A stretch of 64,000 nucleotides of DNA from Methylocaldum sp002005105 (GTDB lineage Bacteria > Pseudomonadota > Gammaproteobacteria > Methylococcales > Methylococcaceae): positions 4,836,001-4,900,000 of the forward strand of contig NZ_CP194902.1 in assembly GCF_051027545.1 (NCBI RefSeq). Reading direction: 5' to 3'. The notes under the pieces are model-generated. The model did not search any database. It saw only the letters and a list, made by a program, of their open reading frames with translations, and was not told the origin of the DNA. Below, piece after piece: positions 63,614 to 64,000 of this stretch. Positions within the stretch are counted from its first letter, which is position 1, and every line of letters begins with the position of its first letter. The translations under genes and the position numbers were made by a program.

Positions 63614-64000
63614 CTGAACAAGGTTCCGATAAGCCCCAAAAGCCGATTGAGATCAAGAACGTTCGAGCGAAGGGGGTTCGAGGCCGCCTGAGAGAGTTCT
63701 TGCGGGTGCCGATGCTGTATCGGGAATGGCGGCGCGAAAAGGGGCAATTGGTCAATCCGTCCTATCCGGATCTGCTCGAAGCCTGTAACTCGATTCTGAT
63801 CGCTCCCTGCGATCCGGATACGGTTGCCGGCTCCAAGGGTGACGAGGCCATGATCACGGCGTTCGTTGAGCGGATCCGCGCATTCAATCCCGTCTGCCAA
63901 TTCGGGCTGCTGACTTACCATGACCAAGTTCCCGAGACACTGGCAGATCTCGGCGTACGCCTCGAACCGGTCTGGGCAAATCCCAAGTGGTCGCTGCGCC
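63610..64000 (+). CDS. Polysaccharide pyruvyltransferase family protein, 3' end missing
   Basis: The first 130 residues of a gene cut by the window end. The segment NSILIAPCDPDTVAGSKGDEAMITAFVERIRAF is the start of a polysaccharide pyruvyltransferase domain (SKGDEAMI in place of the common NIGDEAI). Such enzymes add ketal-linked pyruvate to exopolysaccharide sugars, giving negative charge. The start overlaps the flippase stop (ATGA). The call rests on a short N-terminal piece. Confidence 0.65.
   Translation, partial: MTEQGSDKPQKPIEIKNVRAKGVRGRLREFLRVPMLYREWRREKGQLVNPSYPDLLEACNSILIAPCDPDTVAGSKGDEAMITAFVERIRAFNPVCQFGLLTYHDQVPETLADLGVRLEPVWANPKWSLR

Noticed and set aside
1..64000. CRISPR array or defence system
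   Set aside because: No regularly spaced direct repeats and no cas, restriction or toxin-antitoxin genes were recognised.

Overview
This is bacterial chromosomal DNA, most likely from a gammaproteobacterium. The evidence is the block order pepA-holC-valS, lptFG, pilBCD-coaE-zapD-yacG, and aspS behind an fmdB-type gene. An EpsD/E/F/G exopolysaccharide locus of the kind described in methylotrophs, together with ergothioneine and glycogen genes, points towards a methanotroph of the Methylococcales. That placement is inference: no methane oxidation or rRNA gene lies in the window. I saw no tRNA, rRNA or CRISPR array. Layout: (1) 1-3.1 kb holds the end of a TonB-dependent receptor gene, a universal stress protein and a TerC-type membrane protein. 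(2) 3.2-14.2 kb looks like an undescribed small biosynthetic gene cluster: a cytochrome P450, an AlkB-like di-iron membrane oxygenase (opposite strand), a NodU/CmcH-type carbamoyltransferase, a two-domain haem-oxygenase-like di-iron protein whose first domain has lost its metal ligands, a luciferase-like flavin monooxygenase, a stand-alone amino-acid adenylation enzyme, a small GNAT, a DltC-like carrier protein and a large GNAT-like protein. The overlaps and spacing suggest one pathway that loads an amino acid on a carrier, oxidises it, acylates it and carbamoylates it. (3) 14.4-16.7 kb is egtBD (ergothioneine), followed by a roughly 356-bp element with terminal inverted repeats. (4) 17.1-21.2 kb holds an FtsX-type ABC exporter and a short secretin-like protein on the opposite strand. 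(5) 21.2-28.3 kb is a divergent glycogen locus, glgBA against glgC and malQ. (6) 28.3-33.9 kb holds a 79-bp IS-like inverted-repeat remnant, a tiny membrane protein, a low-molecular-weight phosphatase with an ABC-2 transporter, a NUDIX hydrolase and lptFG. (7) 34.0-48.4 kb is housekeeping: pepA, holC, valS, an HDOD-GAF regulator, the type IV pilus genes pilBCD, coaE, zapD, yacG, an fmdB-like gene and aspS. (8) 48.4-49.4 kb is gene-poor, with a tandem repeat and a good sigma-54 promoter candidate. (9) 49.4-64.0 kb is an exopolysaccharide assembly locus. It runs from an EpsD-type lipoprotein, a PEP-CTERM-like secreted protein and a priming sugar transferase through EpsE, EpsF and EpsG to a polymerase/ligase, an acetyltransferase, three glycosyltransferases, a phytase-esterase-like protein, a flippase and a pyruvyltransferase cut by the window end. 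The eps locus changes from AT-richer DNA at its start to very GC-rich DNA at its end. The cluster at 3.2-14.2 kb is the part most likely to be new biology.
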